Shown here: one piece after another, positions 1-6,537 of the stretch | Position numbering within the stretch: position 1 is the stretch's first letter | How the letters are laid out: each line of letters begins with the position of its first letter | NCBI GenBank assembly: GCA_031284275.1 | Contig: JAITAD010000053.1 | Location: 1 to 8,092, forward strand | From: Tannerellaceae bacterium | GTDB lineage: Bacteria; Bacteroidota; Bacteroidia; Bacteroidales; Tannerellaceae | Direction of reading: 5' to 3' | Length of the DNA: 8,092 nt | Made by a program: the position numbers and the translations under genes | Notes under the pieces: model-generated | Database searches by the model: none | Told to the model about the DNA's origin: nothing | What the model saw: the letters and a program-made list of their open reading frames with translations, nothing else

Positions 1-115
1 CTCTCCTCTCTCCATCTCTCCTTCTCTTCCTTCTTCTCTCCCTCCACCTCCCCCTCTTTCTCTATCCTCCTCCCTCCCGTCTCCTTGCCCCTTCTCTATC
101 CTCCCCCCCGTCTTC
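1..115. repeat. Polypyrimidine tract with internal direct repeat
   Basis: The + strand is almost entirely C and T here, with very few purines. A direct repeat beginning TTCTCTATCCTCC occurs at 58-70 and again at 92-104, an offset of 34 bases. A C7 run lies at 103-109. No convincing coding region is seen on either strand. The tract lies just upstream of the thioesterase promoter element and could be the 3' part or 3' flank of a gene beyond the left edge. Composition and repeats are seen directly; any function is unknown. Confidence 0.75.
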
Positions 116-144
116 TGCGTTCACTCCGCTGTCGTAATCTTTCG

Positions 145-152
145 TAATTTTG
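145..152 (+). promoter_or_regulatory. Bacteroidota-type -7 promoter element for the thioesterase/tldE pair
   Basis: TAATTTTG fits the TAnnTTTG -7 consensus of primary-sigma promoters in Bacteroidota exactly. It lies 23 bases before the ATG at 176, so transcription would start around 157-160 with a very short leader. No good TTTG -33 box is seen at the usual 19-21 base spacing, which lowers confidence. Confidence 0.45.
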
Positions 153-175
153 TTCCCCGTAAAAACGACAGAGTC

Positions 176-682
176 ATGGATGTAAAAGAGTTTTTGAAGG
201 GGGACAGATTTGCGGCCAATGCCGGTATCGTCCTTACCGAGGTAAGTCGTGGCTTTGCCCGTGCGCAGATGCAGATAACCCCCATGCACCTCAACGGCGG
301 TGGCGTCTGTCAGGGGGGCGCCATCTTCACTTTGGCCGATTTGGCTTTCGCCGCAGCGGTGAACAGCGGCGGAGACCTGACCTTCTCTGTCACCTCCTCC
401 GTCAACTTCTTCAAATCTGAACGGGAAGGCATCCTCTACGCCGAAGCCCGCGAAGTATTCGACCACAAACGCCTATCTCACTGCGAAGTACGCATCACCA
501 ACCAAGCCGGACACCTCATCGCCACCTTCGCCGGCATGGGTTACCGCAAACCCTCCCCCACCTCTGTCCCCACCGATATTGCCCCCTCTTCCACTGCCAC
601 TCTTACCCCCACCCCTGTTCCCCCTTCCCCTTCCGCTTTCGCCCCTTCTTCCACTGCCACTCTTACCCCCCCCCCAGTTTAA
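176..682 (+). CDS. PaaI-type hotdog-fold thioesterase with a low-complexity C-terminal tail
   Basis: Predicted cytosolic acyl-CoA thioesterase of the PaaI/YbgC-like hotdog superfamily, 168 aa. The diagnostic helix region is at residues 38-63, with NGGGVCQGG followed by TLADLAFAAAVN. Asp55 matches the catalytic acid of E. coli PaaI. The histidine of the usual HGG motif is replaced by Gln46. The fold appears complete by about residue 125 (FAGMGYRK), giving a core of normal size. Residues 126-168 are an extra Pro/Ser/Thr-rich tail encoded by a pyrimidine-rich tandem repeat, containing APSSTATLTP twice. This tail probably arose by repeat expansion into the 3' end of the gene. The ATG at 176 has no Shine-Dalgarno sequence, as is common in Bacteroidota, but sits close behind a promoter element. 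The gene is followed after 25 bases by tldE on the same strand. The natural substrate cannot be told from sequence. Confidence 0.85.
   Translation: MDVKEFLKGDRFAANAGIVLTEVSRGFARAQMQITPMHLNGGGVCQGGAIFTLADLAFAAAVNSGGDLTFSVTSSVNFFKSEREGILYAEAREVFDHKRLSHCEVRITNQAGHLIATFAGMGYRKPSPTSVPTDIAPSSTATLTPTPVPPSPSAFAPSSTATLTPPPV
581..670 (+). repeat. 60-base tandem repeat inside the thioesterase 3' end
   Basis: Bases 581-610 and 641-670 are near-identical (29 of 30 positions), exactly 60 bases apart, so the repeat keeps the reading frame and encodes APSSTATLTP twice with a 20-residue period. Bases 611-640 form the intervening part of the unit and are even more C/T rich. Bases 606-630 hold four C runs (C5, C4, C5, C4) separated by 1-4 bases, which is a G-quadruplex motif on the - strand. 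The repeat is seen directly; its origin by slippage or unequal recombination is inferred. Confidence 0.8.
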
Positions 683-723
683 CCAACCCCCCCCCCGGCC
701 CCCACAAATGAAAACCCCCCCCC
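666..723 (+). repeat. Three poly-C tracts (C10, C10, C9) spanning the thioesterase/tldE junction
   Basis: Uninterrupted C runs lie at 666-675 (last codons of the thioesterase), 687-696 (between the genes) and 715-723 (codons 3-5 of tldE). Runs of this length are prone to slipped-strand mispairing. A length change in the third run would frameshift tldE just after its start. Loss of one C from the first run would remove the thioesterase stop and join its frame to that of tldE. Run lengths are read from the sequence and could also contain sequencing error. Confidence 0.75.
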
Positions 724-2054
724 ACACAGAAATAATAAAAGAAACCGAAAAAGAGGCAGCTCGGTGGGCGATGGATTTTGCCCGAAAAGAGGGCTGTGAC
801 GAGGTACGCGTCGCTTTTGAAACGGCGCAAGGGACGTCGTTTGAGGTAAGGGACATGCAAATCGACTGCATACGCCGGCGGGCGGAGAGCTGCCTGAACT
901 TCCATTTCTTTGTAGCGGGGCGTTTCGGCGCTTTCTCGACCAACAGATTGGAAAAAGAGGAGTTGGAACGCTTCATCCGTAACGGCATCGCCGCTACCCG
1001 CCTCGTGGCTGAGGACGGCGCATGGCGCTTGCCCGATGCCGACCGTTACTACGTCGGCGGCCTCCCCGGCCTTGACTTGGACGACCCGCATTTCGACGCA
1101 ATCGATAACGAGGCGAAAATCGCCCTCGCCATGTCCGCCTGCGCCGAGATGACCGGCAAAGACGCCCGTATCCTTTCCGCCACCTCTTCTTTCGAGGACT
1201 GTCGCGATGCCTCCTACATGCTTGCAAGCAACGGCTTTGAAGGAGAACAGAGCGCTACGGCCTATACCCTTTGCGCACAAGTGAGTGTGCAGGACGGCGG
1301 AAGCCCTGCGCGTCCCGAAGATTATTGGTACGACAGCGCCCCCTTTTTCACCGACCTGACCAAAAAAGGAATCGGCGACAGAGCTGTGCAACGCGTACTT
1401 GCCAAACTTGGACAGAAACCGATAGCCTCCGGAAAATATACGATGCTGTTGGACAATACGCTGTCGAGTCGTTTCCTTTCTCCGCTTATCGGGGCGCTCT
1501 ACGGCGCTGCCATACAGCAAGACAATTCTTTTCTGCTCAACAAGATAGGTGAGCGGATAGCGAACGAACGGGTGACCGTCATGGATGCTCCCCACATCCC
1601 GCGTGCTTTTGGGGCGCGTTACTTTGACGGGGAGGGTGTTGCCACGACGCCCCGACCCATCATTAGCGAAGGCGTCCTGCAAACTTATTTTCTCGATACC
1701 TACTATGCCGGCAAGCTGAACCTCCCTCCGACGATATCCTCCCCTTCTCTGCTTACCATGCAGGGCGGAAACAAAGGCTGCGGCGAACTTCTGGCCGACA
1801 TGGCGCGCGGGATTTGGGTCACGGGGCTGAACGGCGGGAACTGTAACGGTACGACGGGCGACTTTTCTTACGGTATGGAAGGCTTCCTTGTAGAGAACGG
1901 CCGTCCTGTGCGCCCACTCTCGGAGATGAACATCACGGGGAACATGCTCTCCCTGTGGCAACAAATGACGGAAGCGGGCAACGACCCGCTTCCTGTCTCT
2001 TCGTGGCGCATCCCCTCGTTACTCTTCGAAGGCGTCGATTTCAGCGGCTGTTAG
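708..2054 (+). CDS. TldE/PmbA-type subunit of a TldD/TldE metalloprotease
   Basis: 448-aa protein of the PmbA/TldD family. With TldD, TldE forms a cytosolic metalloprotease that processes modified peptides such as microcin B17 and degrades unfolded peptides. The N-terminal domain (about residues 20-100) has the family's pattern VRDMQID followed by GRFGAFSTNRL. The C-terminal domain starts near residue 243 and includes FDGEGVATT (306-314), a GLNGG segment near 373 and the closing PSLLFEGVDFSG. The HExxxH zinc motif of TldD is absent: the matching helix, near residues 260-270, reads LIGALYGAAIQ. This places it with the non-catalytic TldE/PmbA branch. The frame is open back to 579, but 579-707 encodes only Pro/Leu low complexity and overlaps the thioesterase. 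The ATG at 708 gives the usual family length, so I chose it. A C9 run occupies codons 3-5. No tldD is in the window; it may lie elsewhere or beyond the left edge. Confidence 0.88.
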   Translation: MKTPPHTEIIKETEKEAARWAMDFARKEGCDEVRVAFETAQGTSFEVRDMQIDCIRRRAESCLNFHFFVAGRFGAFSTNRLEKEELERFIRNGIAATRLVAEDGAWRLPDADRYYVGGLPGLDLDDPHFDAIDNEAKIALAMSACAEMTGKDARILSATSSFEDCRDASYMLASNGFEGEQSATAYTLCAQVSVQDGGSPARPEDYWYDSAPFFTDLTKKGIGDRAVQRVLAKLGQKPIASGKYTMLLDNTLSSRFLSPLIGALYGAAIQQDNSFLLNKIGERIANERVTVMDAPHIPRAFGARYFDGEGVATTPRPIISEGVLQTYFLDTYYAGKLNLPPTISSPSLLTMQGGNKGCGELLADMARGIWVTGLNGGNCNGTTGDFSYGMEGFLVENGRPVRPLSEMNITGNMLSLWQQMTEAGNDPLPVSSWRIPSLLFEGVDFSGC

Positions 2055-2062
2055 CCGTACCG

Positions 2063-4411
2063 TCAATGGCTGAGCATCTCGGGGCTGATGGGTTGGAACG
2101 CTTCTTCGCCGGCTTGCCGTATGGATACGTCCCCCGTGCCCCACACCGTCGGCCATCCGCCGATGATATGACTCAGGAAGACAACCTTGATTTCGTGTAA
2201 CCCTTTCGCCAGTGCGACGGAGGTATCGTGGTGAGAAAACCGTTTCACTTCTCCTGCATTGGATATGAGGAGTTTACCGTCAATCCAAACCTCTTCGTTA
2301 TCGGAAGAGAAGAAATATACCCCGTCGGCGGGGATGTCCACGTATCCGGTGGCTACGGCAGCGTAGGGGTGCAGGTTACGGATAGAGATACCCCAGTCCC
2401 GTTCCTCTATCTGCGTGAGTTTGGACAGGGAAGGCAGTACGGATGTCGTCCATTCTGCCTCGTCGGAGATGTCGGCGCTACGCAGGAACGTACCGTAGGT
2501 AACGTCGAGTTTAAGCCCCTTTGCCGCAGGTTGCACGTCTTTGGCGGGATGCAGACTCTGTTTCTCTACCGTGATGGTACGGACGGGACTCATCTTCCCT
2601 GAGGCAAGTATGGAGCGAATCTTAATCGTCCCCGACTCCGTAAACCGGATGGGCAGGGTATAACCCGGCGAGGAGACCGTCGGTTCGCTGCCGTCGAGGG
2701 TATATATCATGCGGATGGGGCGTGTGGTCTTGAATGCCACGTCTACGGTGTCGGTGAAGGCGATGAAATTGACCGATCCGCCGGGCTGTTCGGGTTGCGG
2801 GATATGGTAGTTGATGTCGTGCAGGTCAAGGCGCACCATGGCGTTGTCGAGGCGGCGCAGGAAATCGTCGAAGCTCTTTTGCTTGGGTTGTGTCCACGCT
2901 ATTTCCGATATGGCCAGGATACGCGGATAGGCACGGTACTCTACCATATCGGGCGTGTAAAGGTATTCCGCCCAGAGGTTACCCTGTACGCCGCGAATGT
3001 AGTCGGTCTTGCCGGTTTCGACCAGTGCCTGAGGCACAGGGTCGTAGGAGTATACCGTTTCAAGTGGAAAGTGACCGCCTATGGAGACGGGTTCGACCTT
3101 GGGATCGCCTTGGTAGTAGTCGATGTACATGCCGTTGCTCGACGGTGTCATAATCACGTCATGCCCCATGTTGGCGGCGGCGATACCGCCCGCCTCGCCT
3201 CGCCATGACATCACGGTAGCCGACGGCGCCAGTCCGCCTTCGAGTATTTCGTCCCAGCCGATCATTTTCTTCCCGTGACGCGCTACCACTTTTTCCATAC
3301 GCTGTACGAAATAGCTTTGCAGCCGTTCCTCCGCCGAATGTCCGTCGGCGGCGAACAACCCCTCTTCGCGGATACGCTTTTGGCAGAGAGGGCAGGCTTC
3401 CCAAGACCTTTTCGGGCATTCATCCCCTCCGAGATGAATATATTCGCCGGGAAACAGGGCGGCCACCTCCGCTATCACGTCTTCGAGGAACAGGAACGTT
3501 TCTTCCTTGCCGGCGCAGAAAACGATGTCTTCTACCCCCCAGACGATGCGAGGCGTCGTCGGATCGCCCTTGCAGGACAGCTCGGGATAGGCGGAGATGG
3601 CGGCCAGAGCATGGCCGGGCATCTCTATCTCCGGCACGATGGTAATGAAGCGGGCGGCGGCGTAGTCGATCACTTCCTTGATCTCTTCCTGCGTATAGAA
3701 GCCGGCATACTCGTGGCCTTCGCCCTCTATCCGTTTGGATCCCATTTGGGTCAGTTTCGGATGTTTCTTGATATCGATACGCCACCCTTGGTCATCGGTC
3801 AGATGCCAATGGAAACGGTTGATTTTGAACAGTGCTAACACGTCCAGTTGCTTCTTGATGCGTTCCACGGAGAGGAAATGCCGGCAGACGTCCAGCATGA
3901 TACCCCGATAGCCGAAACGCGGCGCATCGTCGATGACCACTGTCGGCGCCGTCCATATCACCGTTTTCGTTTTCGTCGGACTTTCTATCTCGGCAGGCAG
4001 CAGTTGAAGAAAGGTCTGCACGCCGTAGAAGAGGCCGGCTGCCGTCTTCGCCTGTATCATCACGTGCGTAAGACTGACTTCCAAGTGGTACCCTTCCGGT
4101 GAAATGGCCAGATCTTTATTGAGGCGCAGGGCGATGTTCCCCTCCGTAGCGTCCTCGTCGATGTCAAAGCGGTAACCCGTCGCCGTCCGCAGCCGTTCCG
4201 CCAGATAGAGTGTCACCTGTTCCGCTTCTCCGGCGGAGGTGGTGAGCGTCATGCCGTCTTTCAGGAGGAAGTGTCCTTCCCCTTCTGTCAAGCTCAATGG
4301 GGCGGGGATGATATGTACCCCTTCGTTGTATGCTTTCAACTCTCTTTTCCCGCAGGAAGCCAACAGGCATAGCGCTACACCGGCGCAGACGAAAACGAAA
4401 TACTTTTTCAT
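2063..4411 (-). CDS. Beta-N-acetylhexosaminidase, glycoside hydrolase family 20, lipoprotein
   Basis: 782-aa exo-hydrolase predicted to remove terminal N-acetylglucosamine or N-acetylgalactosamine from glycans by substrate-assisted catalysis. The signal peptide (1-19) ends in lipobox LLASC, with Cys20 the lipidated residue. The next residues, GKREL, lack the acidic run linked to surface export, so a periplasmic location is at least as likely as the surface. A GH20b-type N-terminal domain spans about 30-155. The catalytic barrel spans about 160-510, with GYRGIMLDVCRHF (167-179), HWHLTDDQGW (201-210), catalytic pair Asp330-Glu331 in HLGGDEC, GWDE (385-388) and GNLWAEYL (477-484). A chitobiase C-terminal-like beta domain (about 555-615) and a PA14-like domain (about 632-765, FFSSDNEEVWIDGKLL) follow; the latter is common in Bacteroidales hexosaminidases and may bind carbohydrate. 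The start is fixed by the signal peptide. It converges on tldE with 8 bases between stops. glyA lies 244 bases upstream on the same strand. No clear promoter of its own is seen. Confidence 0.95.
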   Translation of the reverse strand: MKKYFVFVCAGVALCLLASCGKRELKAYNEGVHIIPAPLSLTEGEGHFLLKDGMTLTTSAGEAEQVTLYLAERLRTATGYRFDIDEDATEGNIALRLNKDLAISPEGYHLEVSLTHVMIQAKTAAGLFYGVQTFLQLLPAEIESPTKTKTVIWTAPTVVIDDAPRFGYRGIMLDVCRHFLSVERIKKQLDVLALFKINRFHWHLTDDQGWRIDIKKHPKLTQMGSKRIEGEGHEYAGFYTQEEIKEVIDYAAARFITIVPEIEMPGHALAAISAYPELSCKGDPTTPRIVWGVEDIVFCAGKEETFLFLEDVIAEVAALFPGEYIHLGGDECPKRSWEACPLCQKRIREEGLFAADGHSAEERLQSYFVQRMEKVVARHGKKMIGWDEILEGGLAPSATVMSWRGEAGGIAAANMGHDVIMTPSSNGMYIDYYQGDPKVEPVSIGGHFPLETVYSYDPVPQALVETGKTDYIRGVQGNLWAEYLYTPDMVEYRAYPRILAISEIAWTQPKQKSFDDFLRRLDNAMVRLDLHDINYHIPQPEQPGGSVNFIAFTDTVDVAFKTTRPIRMIYTLDGSEPTVSSPGYTLPIRFTESGTIKIRSILASGKMSPVRTITVEKQSLHPAKDVQPAAKGLKLDVTYGTFLRSADISDEAEWTTSVLPSLSKLTQIEERDWGISIRNLHPYAAVATGYVDIPADGVYFFSSDNEEVWIDGKLLISNAGEVKRFSHHDTSVALAKGLHEIKVVFLSHIIGGWPTVWGTGDVSIRQAGEEAFQPISPEMLSH

Positions 4412-4655
4412 GACAAATCAGATTTAGTAGTTAACGAATTGTCTTTTTTGTTCCTTCTACTCCTCACTCATCAGTTTGCTCCTTACTCCTTCTGCCCCCG
4501 CCGCCACCTCCTTCCCCCGTGGTGGAAGCTACATCAGCTTGCTCCTTGCTCCTTCTGTCCCCCGCCGCCACTCCCTTTCTCCTCCTTTCTGCTGTACCCC
4601 TTCCGCAAGCGAAACCGTCAGGGAGGGGAGGCCGTCGCTCCTATGGAAACAATTA
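4412..4655. other. Intergenic region between glyA and the hexosaminidase gene
   Basis: This 244-base gap separates two genes read on the - strand. Its central part (about 4445-4615) is C/T rich on the + strand and contains a two-copy repeat. Bases 4412-4440, directly before the hexosaminidase start, are A/T rich and probably form its translation-initiation region. I found neither a TAnnTTTG element nor a hairpin with a T run, so co-transcription with glyA or an unrecognised promoter are both possible. Open frames across the region encode low-complexity sequence and look spurious. Confidence 0.6.
4469..4574. repeat. Imperfect direct repeat, 43-base units 63 bases apart
   Basis: Copy one at 4469-4511 and copy two at 4532-4574 share CATCAG followed by a TTGCTCCTT-like segment, CTCCTTCTG and CCCCCGCCGCCAC. 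They differ by a few substitutions and two single-base shifts, roughly 90 percent identical by eye. They are separated by a 20-base linker containing GTGGTGGAAG. No protein-coding sense is evident in either strand. The repeat resembles the expansions seen in the other gaps of this window. Confidence 0.75.
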
Positions 4656-5939
4656 TTACCACGCAAAGAGAGGGAACTCTCTCATCAGGTCATTGGCCTC
4701 CCTGCGGATGAAAGCGATGGTGCGGTCGGAAGTAGGCTCGGACAGGACGGCGTCGATCAGGCCGACGATCATACTCATCAGGCTTGCATCGGCGCCGCGC
4801 GTCGTGATGGCCGGCGAGCCGACGCGGATACCGGAGGTGAGGAACGGCGAACGGGTGTCGAAAGGCACCATATTCTTATTGACCGTGATGTCGGCGGCTG
4901 CGAGGGCTTGTTCGGCCTCTTTGCCCGTGAGGTTGGGGAACTTCTTGCGCAGGTCTACGAGCAGACTGTGGTTGTCGGTGCCGTCGGAGATAACCTTGTA
5001 ACCGGCGCTCATAAAAGCTTGGGCGGCGGCGTCGGCGTTGATTTGCACCTGACGCTGGTAGACGAAGAACTCCGGATTCATCGCTTCGCTGAAAGCGACG
5101 GCCTTGGCGGCGATGACATGCTGCAAGGGGCCGCCCTGTATACCGGGGAAGACGGCCGAGTCCAGCAATTGCGACATCATTTTAATCTCGCCTTTCGGCG
5201 TCTTCTTACCCCATGGGTTCTCAAAGTCTTTTCCCATGAGGATAATCCCTCCGCGCGGGCCGCGCAGGGTCTTGTGTGTCGTTGAGGTCACCACATGGGC
5301 GTATTTCAGCGGATTCTTCAACAACCCGGCCGCAATCAGGCCGGCAGGATGTGCCATATCTATCATCAGGATAGCGCCTATACTGTCGGCGATTTCCCGC
5401 ATCCGTTGGTAATCCCAGTCGCGGGAGTACGATGATCCGCCGCCCACGATCAGGCGCGGCCGTTCCCGCAGGGCGACTTCTTCCATCTGGTCGTAGTCCA
5501 CCCGTCCGGTTTCTTCCTGCACGTTGTATTCCGTCGCCCGATAGAATATACCGGAGCTGTTCACTGCTGCGCCGTGCGACAGGTGCCCGCCGTGGGCAAG
5601 GTTCAGCCCCATGAACGTATCTCCCGGGTTGAGGACGGCCATGAAGACCGCAGCGTTGGCCTGCGCCCCCGAGTGCGGCTGCACGTTTACCCATTCGGCG
5701 CCGAAAAGTTTCTTGAGTCGTTCGATGGCGATATTTTCGCTCTCATCTACCACCGCGCAACCGCCGTAGTAACGTTTACCCGGATAGCCTTCGGCATATT
5801 TGTTCGTCAGCACACTGCCCATGGCCTCCATCACCTGATCGCTCACGAAGTTCTCCGATGCGATCAGCTCAATCCCTTTCAGTTGCCGTTGCTTTTCCTT
5901 CTCGATAATCCCAAAAATCACCTCATCTCTTACTACCAT
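4656..5939 (-). CDS. glyA: Serine hydroxymethyltransferase
   Basis: 427-aa cytosolic PLP enzyme interconverting serine and tetrahydrofolate with glycine and 5,10-methylenetetrahydrofolate, the main source of one-carbon units. The protein is full length for the family. Landmarks include IELIASENF (23-31), the [15 protein letters not shown] substrate loop (46-60), [10 protein letters not shown] (86-95), [11 protein letters not shown] (113-123), IDMAHPAG (193-200; Asp194 and His197 contact the cofactor) and [14 protein letters not shown] (218-231). Lys223 forms the Schiff base with [18 protein letters not shown] is of the type seen in Bacteroidota enzymes. The first Met ([10 protein letters not shown]) gives the expected N-terminus and follows a promoter element by about 36 bases. 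No frameshift or missing active-site residue is seen. Its transcript may continue into the hexosaminidase gene, as no terminator is visible after its stop. Confidence 0.98.
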   Translation of the reverse strand: MVVRDEVIFGIIEKEKQRQLKGIELIASENFVSDQVMEAMGSVLTNKYAEGYPGKRYYGGCAVVDESENIAIERLKKLFGAEWVNVQPHSGAQANAAVFMAVLNPGDTFMGLNLAHGGHLSHGAAVNSSGIFYRATEYNVQEETGRVDYDQMEEVALRERPRLIVGGGSSYSRDWDYQRMREIADSIGAILMIDMAHPAGLIAAGLLKNPLKYAHVVTSTTHKTLRGPRGGIILMGKDFENPWGKKTPKGEIKMMSQLLDSAVFPGIQGGPLQHVIAAKAVAFSEAMNPEFFVYQRQVQINADAAAQAFMSAGYKVISDGTDNHSLLVDLRKKFPNLTGKEAEQALAAADITVNKNMVPFDTRSPFLTSGIRVGSPAITTRGADASLMSMIVGLIDAVLSEPTSDRTIAFIRREANDLMREFPLFAW

Positions 5940-5975
5940 CTTGTTCTGTCCCGTTCATTTCCCTGACTGCGCCCG

Positions 5976-5983
5976 CAAAAGTA
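5976..5983 (-). promoter_or_regulatory. Bacteroidota-type -7 promoter element for glyA
   Basis: Read on the - strand these bases are TACTTTTG, an exact fit to the TAnnTTTG -7 consensus, lying 36 bases before the glyA ATG. That would place the transcript start near 5968-5971 and leave a leader of about 30 bases. A TTTG -33 box is not clear at the expected spacing; the nearest candidate is too far upstream. The 21-base repeat array begins about 80 bases upstream of this element. Confidence 0.5.
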
Positions 5984-6061
5984 ACACTTTCCCTCATTCC
6001 CCCCTACACCAAGCCCTCGGAAAGCGTCCCCCACGCCCTCCGCCGGGCTACCGTCCCCTCT

Positions 6062-6168
6062 CCCCCTTACCCAACGTCACAGCCCCTTTACCCAACGTCA
6101 TAGTTCCCCTGCCCAACGTCCTCCCCTCCTTTGCCTATCGCCCTCCCCTCTCCTGCCTAACGTTATCA
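6062..6168. repeat. Tandem array of about five degenerate 21-base repeats
   Basis: Units start near 6062, 6083, 6104, 6125 and 6146. The core CCCAACGTC is exact in the first three units (ACGT at 6074, 6095 and 6116) and decays to CCTATCGCC and CCTAACGTT in the last two. The spacing is 21, 21, 21 and 23 bases. Units one and two match at 19 of 21 positions. One + frame reads PLPNVTA, PLPNVIV, PLPNVLP, but that frame has no other sign of being a gene. The array lies upstream of the glyA promoter, so it could equally be a set of protein-binding sites or a passive minisatellite. Confidence 0.8.
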
Positions 6169-6315
6169 AAATTGGTATGGGATGGTGGGATGTGGGAAAT
6201 GCTTATTGCCGAAGTTGGAGGTCTCAAGCAAGGTTGCGATGTACATGAACATCGACCGTAACAAATCGGTCAGTTTCAGGTGTACCATGGATGCGGTGAG
6301 GAAATTGACTGCAAT
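6165..6315. other. Compositionally distinct segment with two adjacent hairpins
   Basis: Between strand-biased repeats on both sides, this segment has balanced, more A/T-containing sequence. Two small inverted repeats lie back to back: CGATGT (6237-6242) with ACATCG (6249-6254), and GACCG (6254-6258) with CGGTC (6267-6271). Both strands are open for about 60-75 codons. The - frame encodes a peptide including LKLTDLLRSMFMYIATLLETSNFGNK, and the + frame one including MYMNIDRNKSVSF. Neither has a recognised domain. The segment could be a remnant of a dispersed element, a small RNA gene or a decayed gene; I cannot choose among these from one copy. Confidence 0.4.
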
Positions 6316-6340
6316 GGGGGCTGAGGGTGGGTTGTGGGGG
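6316..6340 (+). other. G-quadruplex motif
   Basis: Four G runs (G5, G3, G3, G5) separated by CTGA, T and TTGT satisfy the usual G3+N1-7 rule on the + strand. It lies at the border between the distinct segment to the left and the G-rich stretch leading to the terminator. The motif is seen directly; folding in the cell is not shown. Confidence 0.5.
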
Positions 6341-6427
6341 AAGGATAAAAGGGAGAGGGAAAGCCGATGGTAGTATGCTCTATAATTTTCGGCAAACAAT
6401 CCTCGCCTCTGAGGGAGAGGGGAAGAG

Positions 6428-6465
6428 TAAAAAGAGGCCTCGGAAAATGTTTTCCGAGGCCTCGG
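6428..6465 (-). terminator. Intrinsic terminator of the SusD/lipoprotein operon
   Basis: A perfect 14-base inverted repeat (GAGGCCTCGGAAAA at 6434-6447 and its complement at 6450-6463) forms a GC-rich stem of at least ten pairs with an A/T-rich tip. Read on the - strand it is followed at once by TTTTTA (6433-6428). There is no T run on the other side, so it acts on transcripts coming from the right. The stem begins 75 bases after the stop codon of the small lipoprotein gene. Confidence 0.9.
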
Positions 6466-6537
6466 TTGTGAGGGTGAATCCTTTGTGCAAAAAGTAGGGG
6501 GGGGGAGTAGAGGATGGTACTTGGGGTAGAGTATGGG

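Larger units (their letters stand above)
5940..6537. other. 598-base stretch without a convincing gene
   Basis: From left to right this gap holds the glyA promoter element, a C/T-rich stretch on the + strand, a 21-base tandem repeat array (6062-6168), a compositionally different segment (about 6165-6315) with two small hairpins, a G-rich stretch with a quadruplex motif, an intrinsic terminator read from the right (6428-6465) and a G9 run (6497-6505). Short open frames on both strands cross it, but none has a recognisable domain, a good start context or codon use like the neighbouring genes. Confidence 0.65.

Noticed and set aside
579..707. Upstream extension of tldE to an ATG at 579
   Set aside because: It adds only Pro/Leu low complexity read from the thioesterase repeat in another frame, and the 708 start gives the normal family length.
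663..1964. Long open frame (433 codons) on the - strand opposite tldE
   Set aside because: It mirrors a well-supported TldE/PmbA gene, has no recognisable motif and starts in poly-G/Gly repeats. GC-rich codon use in tldE keeps the antisense frame open.
4476..5285. Open frame on the + strand running from the intergenic repeat into glyA
   Set aside because: The right-hand part is antisense to a clear glyA gene and the left part is low-complexity repeat.
6062..6168. CRISPR array
   Set aside because: The 21-base units are head to tail with no unique spacers, and no cas gene is present.
5941..6261. Open frame on the + strand containing PLPNV heptads
   Set aside because: The heptads are just the 21-base DNA repeat translated; there is no domain, and the frame runs through the divergent glyA promoter region.
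6381..6390. TATAAT-like sequence on the + strand as a promoter
   Set aside because: It is not the Bacteroidota consensus, and reads into the terminator and antisense of the lipoprotein gene with no target gene.
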